Source of the DNA: Papaver somniferum
Taxonomy: Eukaryota > Streptophyta > Magnoliopsida > Ranunculales > Papaveraceae
Direction: 5' to 3'
DNA length: 64,000 nt
NCBI RefSeq assembly: GCF_003573695.1
Contig: NC_039359.1
Coordinates: 142,063,112 to 142,127,111 of the forward strand
The notes beneath the pieces are model-generated. The model did not search any database, was not told the DNA's origin, and saw nothing but the letters and a program-made list of their open reading frames with translations. Shown here one piece after another: positions 20,338 through 32,217 of the stretch (position 1 is the first letter of the stretch; the number at the start of each line of letters is the position of its first letter). Made by a program: the position numbers and the translations under genes.

Positions 20338-21990
20338 CTACCATGGAACAATCTTTTTTCAAAAGAGGTAGAACCGACTGCCATGGAACGGTTCTGGGGA
20401 GAATTCTCAAAACTCTAGTTTCCTCTGAGAATTGGAACGAGTTCTGGTCCATCTATACTGGATTACGCTCAAAAAGGTTTTTTATTTGAAGTCTACCCAC
20501 GTTATTTTGGAGAATGATACCATAAGTCTCATGATGAAACTCTGATTCCAAGATTAATTTTCTAAGTAACTGGAGGATGGATGTCGACTGACAGGATACT
20601 ATCCATTTTAAACTGGTAGCTAGACTATAGTTTGGATGCCTAATGTTGAGTGATGCACTAATTTTCGTCACTTTAAACAATGTCTCCACTCTCCATAACG
20701 CCAAAGTGATGGAAAATATGTACTGTTAAGGGAAAAGATTCGGCACAGGTGAAAAGGAGAGTCATCTAAATTCGCGCTGGTCTCAATTACCCTCAAACAT
20801 GATGATTATAAATAATTTGCGCATGATTTTACCAATAGTGCACGTGCATGCATCAGGCCGTGGGTGCGCGGACATCGAGTCATTATGGATTAAGGCTTTC
20901 GGGTGGATTGAGGTGAGTCATGGTGGACATAAGAAAACCATGCAACGGTGATCGCGCTATAAGGAGATTTTTGTCTGAAACTTTTTATATTTAGTGTACT
21001 ATTGCGTTGGCCAAATGCATCTCGCCCAGCGGCCCAAGTACATTGTTTAAGTTGCAGACAGATATATACTTAAATTAACGTATGGAGAAGGGGGTGAAGC
21101 CTTGTGTTTACGCGCAGTTAGAGAAGTTCCGAGTTTTGTTGCGCAAAGTTCATCAAACTCAGTGCTTTAGATAGTAAAAGAGCCAAGCGGCCAAGTGCCT
21201 TCGGGCACTGGTAGTGTGTTAGACCAGCCCTTTTGACATGCATTTCACACTCTGAAGTTGGCAAAACCGTGGGCAGATGATCTGAGTTACAAAATTTGCA
21301 GTAACATCCATGTTGTGCCGTGGACGTGCCGACGCTGCATATTTTACCGTTTGCACCTCTCGGAGCAGTATGTATATTTTGAAGCATGCATATAAACTAT
21401 TGAAAGATACCGGTTGCAGAGATAAATCATGCGACTAGCAGGAACATGTTTCTACTAAATATGCAACAGGAGTTCGGACCTTTAGTTGACAAAAGTAGTA
21501 ACAATGGATTAAGCTAATGGATTATGGATAATATTGATTATAATACTATAAACTAATAGATAATCAACCAATCACTTCTTGATTGGAAATATCAACCACT
21601 TGAAGTAATGAGTTTGAACTTTGAAAGAATCCAATTAGCAATAGTATCTTAAGTTAGTGAAACAAATGACCAAATTTTTCGCGAGAAAAGAAACATAAAA
21701 TGAACGGTCTAATCTATACCGTCAAGAAACATGTAGCCAAATGAAAAAGACCCCTTCATGCCCAAACAAATAACCGGTGAAAAAGAAGATTATCACCCTT
21801 TGAGTCATTCAAAGAGATTGTATAGAATATTTATTCAAGTTGTTTTATTTTTCTGGAGGTGCAAAGTTTAATTTTAATAACTCATTGTAAATATATTTTG
21901 ATTGTTATTTTTGCGGCTTTATCTAATAATTTTTGTTGATTTAGAACACTATATATAGAACATTAGTCTAACATGAATACGTAATACATC
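20338..21990. repeat. Duplicated non-coding module, copy B
   Basis: The segment 20338-20375 matches 3940-3978. From 20530 the sequence aligns with copy A (4141-6120). It lacks the two insertions of copy A and so gives the empty-site sequence that proves them. 20376-20529 has no counterpart in copy A. Confidence 0.7.
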
Positions 21991-22811
21991 TCTTTCATTA
22001 GAATTTTTTCCTCGAATGTGTCAGTTCTTCGTGAGGAAAGTATACACAAGAATACCAAGCAAGCTAAAAAGAAAAAGATATTTGATGACTTAAAATAATG
22101 GTTTTGGACTACATCCTCCTTAACTTGATGGAGAGTTATTTCTGATAATTATGGGATTCAAATTCCTACCTCCGCAAATCGCAATGAGAGAAAACATGCG
22201 ATCTATCAGACCTTTTAATGGTTGGCTTGGATGATAGTTTGGAAAAGCTTATTTTTGGCCTTGCCGCTTGGTCGGGCCAACTTTAATTTCTCGGAGTCAG
22301 GAAAAATTCTCTATACGCGAAGAAATTGAGGCTTATGGTGTAATTTACCTATTCAACTTTTATTTTTTTCTCCCCACCATAAAATATCTACAAGGAAATA
22401 ATTAAAGCATTGGGGATTCAGTAAACATCATTTTTTTTTACCCACTCATAGATATCCAAGCTAATCAAGAAAATTTAAAAGAGAATGTCAAATAGGAGAA
22501 TGAACGGTGACATTCTGAAATAACATTAACCATCATTGTAATTCATGACCGAGGTTTTTAGATCTTATGGAGGGTTTTTTCCAATTAATGCATGTCATTG
22601 TTACTCCTTATTTCAACATCATCTTTAGGGAAAAAAATGTATTCAGACAAAGATTATTAGTCATCATAGATAACGAAATAGTAACTTGTTATGCTTGTTT
22701 GAAAGAAAATTTAATCCTACTTTATGTTCAAGCAAGTGGCGGTATTTTATTTTATCTTTTGGTTGAGTGAAAATTAAGAGTATTTTACACTTGATGATGG
22801 TTGGTACTCGG
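21991..22811. other. No gene recognised
   Basis: AT-rich sequence. Small open frames (for example 22567-22770) lack domains and codon bias. Confidence 0.4.
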
Positions 22812-23012
22812 CAGGGACGGAGCCAGCTTGAGAAACTGCACGCTCAACCCAATTAGTTCCCAAGCCTAAATTTTCTAAAAAATCAAGCTTCCAGCTTGAA
22901 AAACTGCACACTCAGCCCGATTGGCTTCCAAGCCTAAATTTTCAGAAAAATCAAGCTTCCGACCTCTATCAAGACTTTCCAACCCAATAACAAGATTTTG
23001 ACTCAACCCCTG
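22812..23012. mobile_element. hAT-type non-autonomous element, 201 bp
   Basis: It starts CAGGGACGGAGCCAG and ends TTGACTCAACCCCTG, imperfect inverted termini of the CAGGGGCGGAGCCA type. Flanking 8-mers GTACTCGG (22804-22811) and GAATTCGG (23013-23020) agree at six of eight positions, as expected for an old hAT target duplication. An internal stretch is duplicated (22828-22893 against 22894-22962). Confidence 0.6.
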
Positions 23013-23137
23013 GAATTCGGTACCAATGTTTCTAAAATGGTCTTGAAAACGACTGTTCTGGCAAGCATGTTCTTGTGTCGTGATTTTAAAAATTCCAAAA
23101 TAAGGGAAAAAATAAATGGTTTGGTTAGCTACGAGTC

Positions 23138-23298
23138 CAGGGGCGGAGCCAGATGCAAGCATGGGTCTGCAGTTGCATACCGAGCTGAGCTGGCTTCCAA
23201 GCCTGAAATGTTAGAGTAGATGGGTTTAAGCATTTTTGTATGCTTGCACCTCCTAGCAAGATTTTGTTCCACATAATCAGATTTTTGGCTCCCCCCTG
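23138..23298. mobile_element. hAT-type non-autonomous element, 161 bp
   Basis: Termini CAGGGGCGGAGCCA and TGGCTCCCCCCTG are inverted with one mismatch and a one-base length difference. The 8 bp flanks TACGAGTC (23130-23137) and TTTGAGTC (23299-23306) agree at six of eight. The interior is related to the element at 22812 (AGCTTGCAAGC- and GGCTTCCAAGCCT-type sequence). Confidence 0.7.
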
Positions 23299-23306
23299 TT
23301 TGAGTC

Positions 23307-24774
23307 TGTGACAATTTAAAGTATTCTTATATACTTGAATTCTTGGTGGAAACTTATTTTCAAACATTGTTGGTGGTAAAGCTGTGGTACAAATAGATTT
23401 CACAGGTAGAGGATAAAAGTAAAACTTTGCATCAAAACAAACTTTTAATAGGAACAAGATTTACAATTTTCAACAGGTTACCATACCTTCTGTTCAACTC
23501 GTTTGACAAAGTTGCACAAAGTGGAGATATTCGTGAAATAGACAGGAAAATTTGAGTTATTTCCAAGTAAACATCTGCGTCGATGGATTTTCAAGACATG
23601 ACTAGCTTGGAATAACTGCAGCAAGAACTACCAGAAGAAACATTGACAGAGTAATCGGAGATCGGTCGCTAATTCGATGTTGACGAGTTAGTTGGCACAA
23701 AAATTCTCAAAGAAATTATTTCGACAACCCTGTACTTAGTATTAGGTAAGCAATTCCTCGGATTAAATGACAGTGGCCTACCCACAATTACACATCTTGT
23801 ACACTCGTATATATGTCGGGATTTCTTGGGGTACTATTTGTGCAAAGAACACAGTACTAAACCTCAGATGATTCTACCCCTGTCGTCCGGCATGGGAGAT
23901 GTGAATAGCATCTGTTTAGGGTGATGGTCCGTCATCCACAGACAAATTTTTACCCAACAATAATAATACTAACATTTTAGAGAAAAAAGTCTTCCCAGAA
24001 TGCCCATCGAAAAATATTCGGGATGGTTCCATAATAAAAATTTGGTAAGATTTAAGTTGCCTGTGAAAAATTATATGAATGAAACATAGTACTTACAATC
24101 TCTAACTCGTAAACTTATTGAGTTGTTATAGATAAGGGTTACCAAATTGATTTGGTACTCTCACCGGTAAACTGGTTTTGTTTTTAAACCGAATAGTCGA
24201 CCGATAGTAGCTGAGAGTAACTGTAAGCCAAATCAACCACAACCGCACATTACTCCACCTGTGCATGGCTGCTTTGCTTAAAGACCATCATCTAAATTTT
24301 GACTGGCCAAATAATGTGTTGTCCCATTCTGTTCCAATAAGCCATGACAATCGTACATGCAATTTATTAAAGAGAAACGGGTCCATTTCTTCAATTCATT
24401 CATCTCCTTTTCTTCTTCTCGGATGGATAAGAAATCACAGAATAAGCGTGCCTTTGGATACTCCAATATCTTGGGTAGTACCACTATTGTATTTGACATC
24501 TACGTATGGGGAAGGGAAGGAACAAAAAACAGTGTCGTTTTCAACTCTTTCGCAAAGGGATACTGTTTCAAAGTTAGGGTTCTTGTGTGGTTTATCTTTT
24601 TGTGTGTGATTCATCCTTTCTTGATTGACAGTTCCCTTTCAACTTCATTCACCAAAATAGACAACTTAACTGTCCGTTATCTTTACTCAATGATGATCTT
24701 TTTTCAAACTTGCGAGTGGGAATGGGAAGGTGAAGTTTTGTTTAAGGTGGTATTGCTAATATTATCCCGATAGG
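23307..24774. other. No gene recognised
   Basis: Several overlapping open frames of 60-138 codons around 24265-24773 run in competing frames. None has a recognisable domain, start context or splice pattern that convinced me. Confidence 0.4.
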
Positions 24775-25631
24775 TGTGGGCACACAAACCACGAGGGGGT
24801 CCGAACGCTCACAATCAATCATTATCATCTAAAGAGATTATGATGATGGTACTCTGGTGTTGATTCATTGGCTCAAAACCTTCGGGTTTATCATGGCCTC
24901 ATCCAACAACTCCATGCGTGGCGTTTGTGCATGGGATATAAGTATTAAGGAAAACAAAACATATAAACAAACATGCGCGGAGCTAAATGAATGTAAAGTG
25001 CTGAAATGTAAATAAGACCAAGGTTTACGTGGTTCAGCACTAAGGCCTACATCCACGGGGTTTGTTGTTTTACTATGTTCTTCACGGTTACACGAATAGT
25101 TGAATGACTTTTGGGGTTTACATGTTTCTCTCCTCTAAGGGATTAACTTACCCTTACTATTTCTCTCTCTCTCTCTCCTCCCCTTCCTGATATTTCCCAT
25201 CCCCTTTCCTCTTGGTGGAGATTGGGTATTTATAAGGTTAGAACGTGGGACCCATCTCTGAAGACCGTTGGAACCTTATCCTATTGTGTCCTTGCGTCCA
25301 TCACGCGGAGGTCTGCGTTTGCCCCTTGATCCCGCAGAGGCATCCTCGCTCGTTCCACAGGTTGGTCGACACGTACACTGCTCAGAGTGTTTAATGTGGG
25401 TAGTTGAGGGGTCTGCTCGTGTCAGACAAGTGTCTTCTGCCCCTGTCAGTCCGTGTCAGCTAACTTTCTCTCCACCGTTGATCTTAGCTCCTCTTTTGGG
25501 GATGAGATAAAGTAACTCCTCGGGGTTTATTCGGTGTTTCGTGACGCATCATGTTTTGATGTTTTGGCCTGCATGCTTTCCACGTACCTTTTTATATACA
25601 CGTGTCTGATAGTGAGATATATGTGTACACA
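24775..25631 (-). repeat. 3' LTR of the gypsy element (857 bp)
   Basis: It starts TGTGGGCACACAAACC and ends ATGTGTACACA. Against the other LTR I count two substitutions and one single-base length difference. The minus strand carries CCTTATAAATACCC (25227-25237), a canonical TATA box giving a U3 of about 395 bp. On the plus strand TTATATACA (25592-25600) near the inner edge could serve the antisense gene. Confidence 0.92.
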
Positions 25632-25650
25632 ATTTGCCCCTTTTCTTCAG
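25632..25650 (-). other. Polypurine tract of the gypsy element
   Basis: The minus strand reads CTGAAGAAAAGGGGCAAAT directly before the 3' LTR, the expected site for plus-strand DNA priming. Confidence 0.7.
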
Positions 25651-25894
25651 GCTTGAATGACTAATGGGTGCCTTGAAGAAAAACTATCGTCGCATATTCT
25701 TCTCACTCCTAATAACTTCTCCTAGATACTTGGGCACGTCTTTTATTCGTGCATTAACTGCTTATGTAACGGGCACGTTTCCCATTCCTCCCTTAATTTC
25801 CTTCTCTTTCTTTCGGGTATTTTAAGGATAGAAAGAAAATTTAATTTCATTCTTCCTAAACACTCTCTCAGTTTTCATTCTTCCTTTAAATTTT

Positions 25895-26005
25895 TTGTCT
25901 GTCTTCATTGAACCTGTGACCTTAAATTCTCTGTCAGTCTTCATTGCACCTGTGATCTTAAATTTTCTGTCAGTCTTCATTGCACCTGTGATCTTAAATT
26001 CTCTC
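25895..26005 (+). repeat. Tandem repeat, about 37 bp unit, three copies
   Basis: Units around TGTCAGTCTTCATTGCACC followed by TGTGATCTTAAATT are repeated three times with few changes. They lie in the leader of the antisense gene, upstream of its 5'-UTR intron. Confidence 0.8.
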
Positions 26006-26065
26006 CACCTTAGCATTAACCACGCCCGCTTCTCCTGTTTGTTTCTTCTACTGCTGTTTTTGCCG

Positions 26066-26374
26066 GTAAGTTTTTCTTTTCTTTATTTCCACCGTTTTAT
26101 GCTGTGTTGATTTGTGAATTTTCTGCTACTGTTGTTCCTTGTTTGTGATGAAGAACTTCTTCTGATGCTTGCATACTAGTTTGCCCATGTTCTTCATCTT
26201 AAATTAAGGAAGCCATTACTTCGAGGGTGAAATTTTGAGCATGTATACTAATTTTAGGGTTGCTACGTTATCGTGGTTGTATTGCTATGGATGTGTTTTT
26301 TGATTTTTGGTGATGTTTTTTTTTTTTTTTTTTTGATTGTGTGTAACTTGTTCTTGATTTTATTCTTTCCGCAG
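26066..26374 (+). other. 5'-UTR intron of the antisense gene
   Basis: Donor TTTGCCG|GTAAGT at 26066 and a pyrimidine-rich acceptor TTCTTTCCGCAG ending at 26374, two bases before the ATG at 26377. Introns just before the start codon are common in plant genes. Confidence 0.65.
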
Positions 26375-26376
26375 CC

Positions 26377-29300
26377 ATGTCTGACCGTCCGCGGCCTACT
26401 TATCAGACTCCTGATTCTGGGTTATCGAGATCTCCTCCGCGTCGAGAGTCTCAAGATGATGTTCGTCGGAGTCGAGTTTCTTCTGGAGCTAAAGCCTCGT
26501 CCTCTAGGGAAGAGATTCCTCCGATAATTCCGTCTGGTTCTCTAAGAGTCTTTGATCGCTCAATGTCTCGTCCTCGTGATGATACTAGGAGTACGCAGGC
26601 TCCGCCCCGCGCTGTTGCTTTTGACATTCCTCCTCTATGTTCGTTAGTGCCCGAGCATCATCTACGGTCTTCTCCAACTTTTAAAGGGAAGAATACGAAG
26701 GGCGTAGCTCCTAGGGTTGAATCTTCAAAGAATCCCCCCGTGAAGAGAAAAGCTTCGGAAGCGTTCGTTAGTTCATCCGGCCCCGCCGAGAAGGATGAGG
26801 CTGCTCCCTTGATACGCAGTGTCTCTGTTAGCAGGAAAAAAGTAACCTTCAAGCATATCGATCTTGAAATATTCAAGGAAAAGCATGAGCTTCAAGCCTT
26901 CTGGGTTCGTTTCTATGCCCCTGAGGATGATATTACGTATGAGCTTATCTCCAAGTATGAGTTCGATGAATTTCATTTGTTAACGACGGTTGGGGCATTC
27001 GAGGCTGGTCTGATGCTGCCGTTGTACAAATCAGGTGATTCCTTCTATTACGACGTGCTCGCTAGTCGTGAGGGTTCTTCCACCAATACTCACAGCCGTT
27101 CTGTATCCCAGCTATCGGGGAATTATCTCCGCGCCCTGAAGGAATGCTATCTGCGGAGTAAGGGGGAAACGTCGATGACTTGTTACGTCCCCAATCCCAT
27201 GGAGAAGGAAAGGTATACTCCTGAGAATTTCAATAACTCCTTCGGTGATTACGTCAATAGTAGGAATCGTAAGCCGTGGAGTGTCAGCCTTCGGAATCTC
27301 CCTGCTCCTCGAGGCGAGATTCGTCTGTTAAATGAGGTCAGCGATGCCAAGCTGAAGTATGTTCCTGGCACGGAGGCGTCCAGTTGTCGGAAACTCTTCC
27401 CCGCGTGAGAGAGGATCAAGCGCGATCATGACTACGAGTGGCACGCCACCGTTATCGAGATAGTTGGTCCGTGGGCTTACGGTTGGATTCCTGGTCCCCG
27501 CGGTTGGCGGCCTACCGAGAATAGTAAGCCGCGCGAATCTCCTCCTGTTCGCTATGGAGATTTCTGCCCCTGGCGTCTGAACTTTGCGGGCATGAATTTT
27601 CCTTATGCCCTGGACGTCGTAGAGGGAGACGAGGAGGATGGTTCCGGTGCTATACTCCCACCGAAAAATATCTCAGCTGCTCAGGTACGCAGATTCTAGC
27701 TGCGCTTCTTTTTTAGAACTTCCATCAGACGGGAAAAATAATTCTTTTTGTGGTGTTGGTTTCAGGTATTGAAGAAGAAAAAGATTAGGCCGAAGCAGTC
27801 TTCTACTACGGTGATGGGTGAGGTTGAGGCCCAAGAAGAAGTTACTAGTCCAGTGAACGAAGAGTTTGCTGAGGACGAGATTACAGATGGGGATGAACGT
27901 ACTGGTACCTCCCCTATCAATGTCGAAGAAGAGGTCTTCGCTGGTCACGCTGGTGATGAAGGAAGGGACAAAGCTGTGGTGGCTGATGACGTTGTCATCG
28001 GGGATGTTTCCGTCCCTGCTGGTGATGTCGCGGATACCCTTCCCACTTCTCAAGAATTTTCTTTTGATCGGATGTATTCCACGGGGGAGTTCTTTGACGA
28101 AGCCCTCGATTTTCCCGAGGACTTCTCTTTACTTTCCCCCAATGATGATTGGGATGTTCTTGGTGGTGATGGTAATGGGGATGCTACTGTAGAAGATGTT
28201 GGTGCGGAGGATCCTGCTGTGCATGTAGGCGCGGAGGAGCATGCCAACATTCGTGCTGAGGGGGTCGTGTCAGAGAAAGGAAAATCTGTCGTTGATGCTC
28301 CTGCCGATAGTCTTCCCCAGTCGCCGACGTCTGAGGGTGAGGACGCCATCATGGATTGGTTTAAGGAAAAGAATCTTCTGTTTGTCTCTCATCCCGCTCC
28401 TGTTGTTGCTGGGGAAAAGGAATCAACCGCGTATACCCGTCGCATGATGGAGATGTCTTCTAAGGCGCAGGTGTCTGAAGCCTGGGGAAAAAGGTTGACT
28501 GTTCCCGAAGCTACCCTCGTGCCGGAGCCTCCTAGTTCCGTTGCCGATATGATGGCTATCGCCGACGGGTATCAATATGGCTTTCCGCAGCAGCGTGTGC
28601 TGGAGGTAAATTTTCGTACATACTTCTACGTGACGATCAGACGCTTCGGTGAAATAATGTTTTGTCATCTTGATGTGTAGATAATGAGGAGCGAGCATTG
28701 TAACCACGTGCTGTATCAGTTCTTCAAAGCGAAATATCTGAAGCTCGAGGCTAAGCTTCGTCACCGAGAAAAGGAATTATCTGCGGCTGAGGTGGAAATA
28801 GAAGAGCTGAAGAAAAGCCTTAAGGAGAAAGAAAAGCTGGGTGAAGCTGAGGCTGATCTTCGTTCAGAACTTGTTGCAGTGCGCGCTGAGTTAGAGCAAA
28901 CTCGTAGCCAAGTTTCCACTTTCACAGGTTTGGTTCTTTTCCCTCGCCGTATGTCGTCATTCTTTTATCTCTTAGTTGTTCTGTCTGAGTCTCCCCACCC
29001 TATCTCCAGTGGGTGGCGTCCCCGAGCTGATATGGCTTCGAAACGAAAGAGTTCGGCAAAAATATCGTATTAGAGATTTGGTTGAGAAAATTAAGAGTGA
29101 AGCTAAGAAATGGGATGCTCGGGCTGAGGTATGGCGCGCGCGGCATGTTCAGATGGTCGACATGCAAAATCTGTACAACCATGATCGTGCTTTATTTAAT
29201 GGCACACTGTTGTGGACCCGTGATAATCTGCGGGAAGCCCGTGAGCGCACTTCCTTGTTGGAATCTAGGATTCAGCTGTTGGAAGAAGAATTACAGACGG

Positions 29301-30048
29301 CTCGATACATTCCTCTTTCAGGGGTCCAGGATAATATGCTCTGTCTTGCCAGAGAAAGAGATGATGCTCGTGCTGAAGTCTACGCTCTCAGCAATGCTCT
29401 TTCCGCGTCTCATGCCGACGTAGCTCGTCATGCTGAGTCTGAGAGGAATCTCGAAGTGTGCATGTAAAGACTCAGCAAAGGGGTCTCAGAGAAATTATCC
29501 GCGGAATATGATCATCTTGATGAAGCGCGAGATGCGGTTGTTAATGAGTATGAAGAGGCTTCGGCTTGTGTCGAAGGTATAATCCCATTTCATCGAGTGT
29601 GACCTTGTTTTTTGTCTACGCTAACTCCGTGGTGTTGTCTTTTTCAGAGCTCGAGGGACGCCTTCGCGTCACAAATGAAAAACTTGAAAAGGCTCAATCT
29701 TCCTTAGCGCAGCAGGAAGAACAGACCAATCACTTCAAGAATTTAGCAGGAACCCGCGAGGAGGCCGTTGGTGCTGCTTCTAGAGAAGTGAATCGGCTAT
29801 CTTCGTTATTATCCCAAGCCCAACAGCGGACAACAGTTATTAAACACAAGGCTCGTTGTCAATTGGTTGAGGAGACGAACAAGATGCTGGAGAGGATAGA
29901 ACTTGGCCTAAGGAATGAACATGGTCTCGTGAAGAACTATCCTCGTCGTCCCGTTCCTTCTGCCTTGCCCAGCTCCTCGGGCCCCTCTTCTGGTGGAAGC
30001 GTCCCATCAAGTCTTCGGAATAATCCTGCCGATGGGGCCGCCACTTAG
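26377..30048 (+). pseudogene. Five-exon antisense gene inside the gypsy element (Tat-type aORF)
   Basis: Exons are 26377-27684, 27766-28605, 28681-28927, 29010-29576 and 29648-30048. All junctions are GT-AG and together they keep one frame of 1121 codons including the stop. Exon 1 encodes a basic, Ser/Arg-rich N-terminus (about residues 1-60). A globular part (about 165-430) has YELISKYEFDEFHLL, AFEAGLMLPLY and VGPWAYGWIPGPRGWRP. It resembles the 'putative gypsy-type transposon' proteins found near Tat elements, though I am unsure of the family. Exon 2 is acidic. Exons 3-5 (residues 717 on) form long coiled coils (KLRHREKELSAAEVEIEELK), followed by a Ser/Pro-rich tail. Two in-frame stops break it: TGA at 27406-27408 (codon 344) and TAA at 29465-29467 (codon 951). 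Reading continues in frame after each. Function of such proteins is unknown. Confidence 0.8.
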
Positions 30049-30720
30049 GTAGAGATCGCAGCGTTTTGTAGGATCCGCGGCATCATTATACTTTTTGTAA
30101 TCATGTAACAAGGATATTTTTTGCTGATGATCCTGTAAAAGGAATATTTTTTGATTGTGTATCCTTGACTTTGGCCTTTCACTTCTTGTAATCACCCTTT
30201 ATGAAATGAATCCTCTTCTTGATATACCTACAATGTTGTTTTGTTTCTATTTTAAGTATTTGTGAAAAATCAAAACAAAAGTTTTTAAGTGTTTTTGAGT
30301 GCGATACTGAAGGAAGGTACCTTCGTGATCGTCTTGAGACCTGTCACCCCGCTGGCGAATCCTGGGCCAGAGGATTCCCAGACGGTGGGGCCCGGGGCAA
30401 CGTTGTAGGATATGGGATTAAAATATTTACGCACCCATTCCGTCGACCCGTTGCCTTAAGATTGGTTGGGTATCTCTTTCTGCTGGGTGCCTTCCCCCTG
30501 GTCCTACACTTATGGACACTGATGGGGGAGCCCTGAGAGATTGTAGATTAACTACTTTCCCCAATATTGTAGGTAGATTCCACTGACTTGATAATTTGAA
30601 AGCTTGTTTGATTGATAAGTTGAGGTCTGCAATTCCTCTTCCAGAGATAGAAACATGTGGAGCGGTCAGGCTCCCTTCTTCTTCTGGTACACTCCAAGCA
30701 GATTCAAATCTGCGTTGCTT
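30049..30720. other. Region between the convergent antisense gene and integrase
   Basis: No coding sequence was recognised. The AT-rich 30055-30240 (TTTGTAATC, ATGAAATGAATCC) may hold the 3' end of the antisense transcript. 30300-30530 is GC-rich with short inverted repeats (GGAAGGTACCTTC; CCGGGGC/GCCCCGG-like). Confidence 0.45.
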
Positions 30721-31710
30721 CTATGGGAAGTATGGTTTGAGCCATTTAGCATTCCAAGGATGCCGGAGGACCTCGCCTTTTAGATTACGAAGGTAGTAGG
30801 AACCATTACCCGCAATGTCGTGGATCATAAAAGGTCCTCCCCATGTAGGTGCTAACTTTCCCCATTTCTTTTCTTGCTGATACCGTGGGATTGTTCTCAA
30901 CACATATTGTCCCTCTACAAAATTCCGTAGCTTTACCTTTTTGTTGTAATCCCTTGCTAGTCTTCGTTGATAATTTTCCATCTTTTGCAATGCTACTTCC
31001 CTTCTTCCTTCCAAGTCGTCCAACCTTTCTAACATCATATCTGTTGTGAGGTTTTTCTCCCAAGCTTCGGTCTTCATGGTTGGCATGAGGATTTCCGTAG
31101 GTATGACTGCTTCAGCTCCATAAGTTAGAAGAAACGGGGATTCCCCGGTAGCGGATCTTCGTGTTGTCATGTATGCCCATAAGACATTGTGCAGTTGTTC
31201 GCACCATCTTCCCTTATGCTCGTCTAATTGTTTTTTGAGTATAAGGGCGAGGGTCTTGTTGGTAGCTTCCGCTTGTCCGTTTCTTTGAGGGTATAAGGGG
31301 GTGGACTTGTTCTTTCTTATTTTGAAAGTGTCGAAGAGCATGTCTATATTTTTTCCCTGTAATTGCTTGCCGTTATCAAATACAATTTCAGCAGGTATAC
31401 CAAATCTGCAAATGATGTTCTGGAATATGAAAGTGAACACATCCGCGTCTCTGATCCTGGCCAAGGCCTTAGCCTCCACCCATTTACTGAAGTAGTCCGT
31501 GGCTACTATCAAAAATCGTCTCTTCCCTGATCCTTCGATGAAAGGCCCGACGATGTCTACGCCCCATTTTGCAAATGGCCACGGGCTATCGACAGAGTTT
31601 AACATTGTTGCCGGCGCGTGGATTTTTTTCGCGAAGCGCTGACATTCTTCACATCGTCGGGACATCCTCGCGGCATCTTGTATCATTGTCGGCCAGTAAT
31701 ATCCTTGCGT
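30721..31710 (-). pseudogene. Gypsy integrase
   Basis: The open frame from 31686 is 321 codons, and the zinc-finger sequence starts slightly upstream (YYWPTM before the Met). The CEEC pair at residues 12-15 completes the HHCC finger. The catalytic triad is visible: Asp44 in WGVDIVGPF, Asp104 in VFDNG and Glu140 in NGQAEATNK, with the usual 35-residue spacing. The C-terminal part holds GQYVLRTI- and LAPTWGGPFMI-type motifs, and no chromodomain was seen, in keeping with Tat. This enzyme would insert the element DNA. The domain itself looks intact, but a stop separates it from upstream pol. Confidence 0.9.
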
Positions 31711-32217
31711 TTTTGCTTGTCAGCTAGTGATCTCATGCCGCTATGATTCCCCCGTCACCATAATGGATATCATTTAGAATTCGATGCCCCTCTTTCCGGG
31801 ACAAGCAGCGTAGTAATGGTCCAAGGAAGGATTTCTATACAGGACCCCCTCCCGAAGATCATATCTTCCCACTTTGGAGAGATCTTCCTAGCTTGTTTCC
31901 GATCCGCAGGTAAGCTTCCTTTTTCGAGAAAGGCATGTATTGTCACCCTCCAGTCATCTTCGTTGCTGAAGTCTTCGTCTTGATTTGCTCTTGACAGGAT
32001 GTCCTCTTCATCAAAGTCATTATGGATGTCTTCTCCTACCTGGTCTTCGATATTTTCTTCCATCACATCTTGATTGGTAGCGAAGGAGAATTGAGATGCA
32101 ATCGAAGGCTCGTATACCCTTGCTATTTTAATACTTCGGCATTTTTATCCCTCAGCATGGATGATATATGCTAGGGCATCCGCGTGCCTGAGGTCCCTTC
32201 TGCATAAGTGCCGGAAC
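31711..32217 (-). pseudogene. Gypsy pol connection between second RNase H and integrase
   Basis: The frame at 32066-31770 has DWRVTIHAFLEKGSLPADRKQARKI, the usual linker of Tat-like pol before integrase. Frameshifts and stops occur on both sides. Confidence 0.65.

Noticed and set aside
23125..23457. Minus-strand 110-codon open frame
   Set aside because: It runs through the 161 bp hAT element and its termini and has no domain.
24265..24773. Overlapping 114- and 138-codon open frames as a host gene
   Set aside because: They are competing frames with no domain, no splice pattern and no recognisable product.
25227..25237. Plus-strand TATTTATAAGG in the LTR as the antisense-gene promoter
   Set aside because: The complementary TATAAATACC is the better and conserved box for the sense direction and gives a sensible U3 length. 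The plus reading is probably its shadow.
25268..25510. 80-codon open frame in the gypsy LTR (also at 37768-38010)
   Set aside because: It is identical in both LTRs only because the LTRs are identical. It has no domain, and the solo LTR relative has a differing frame.
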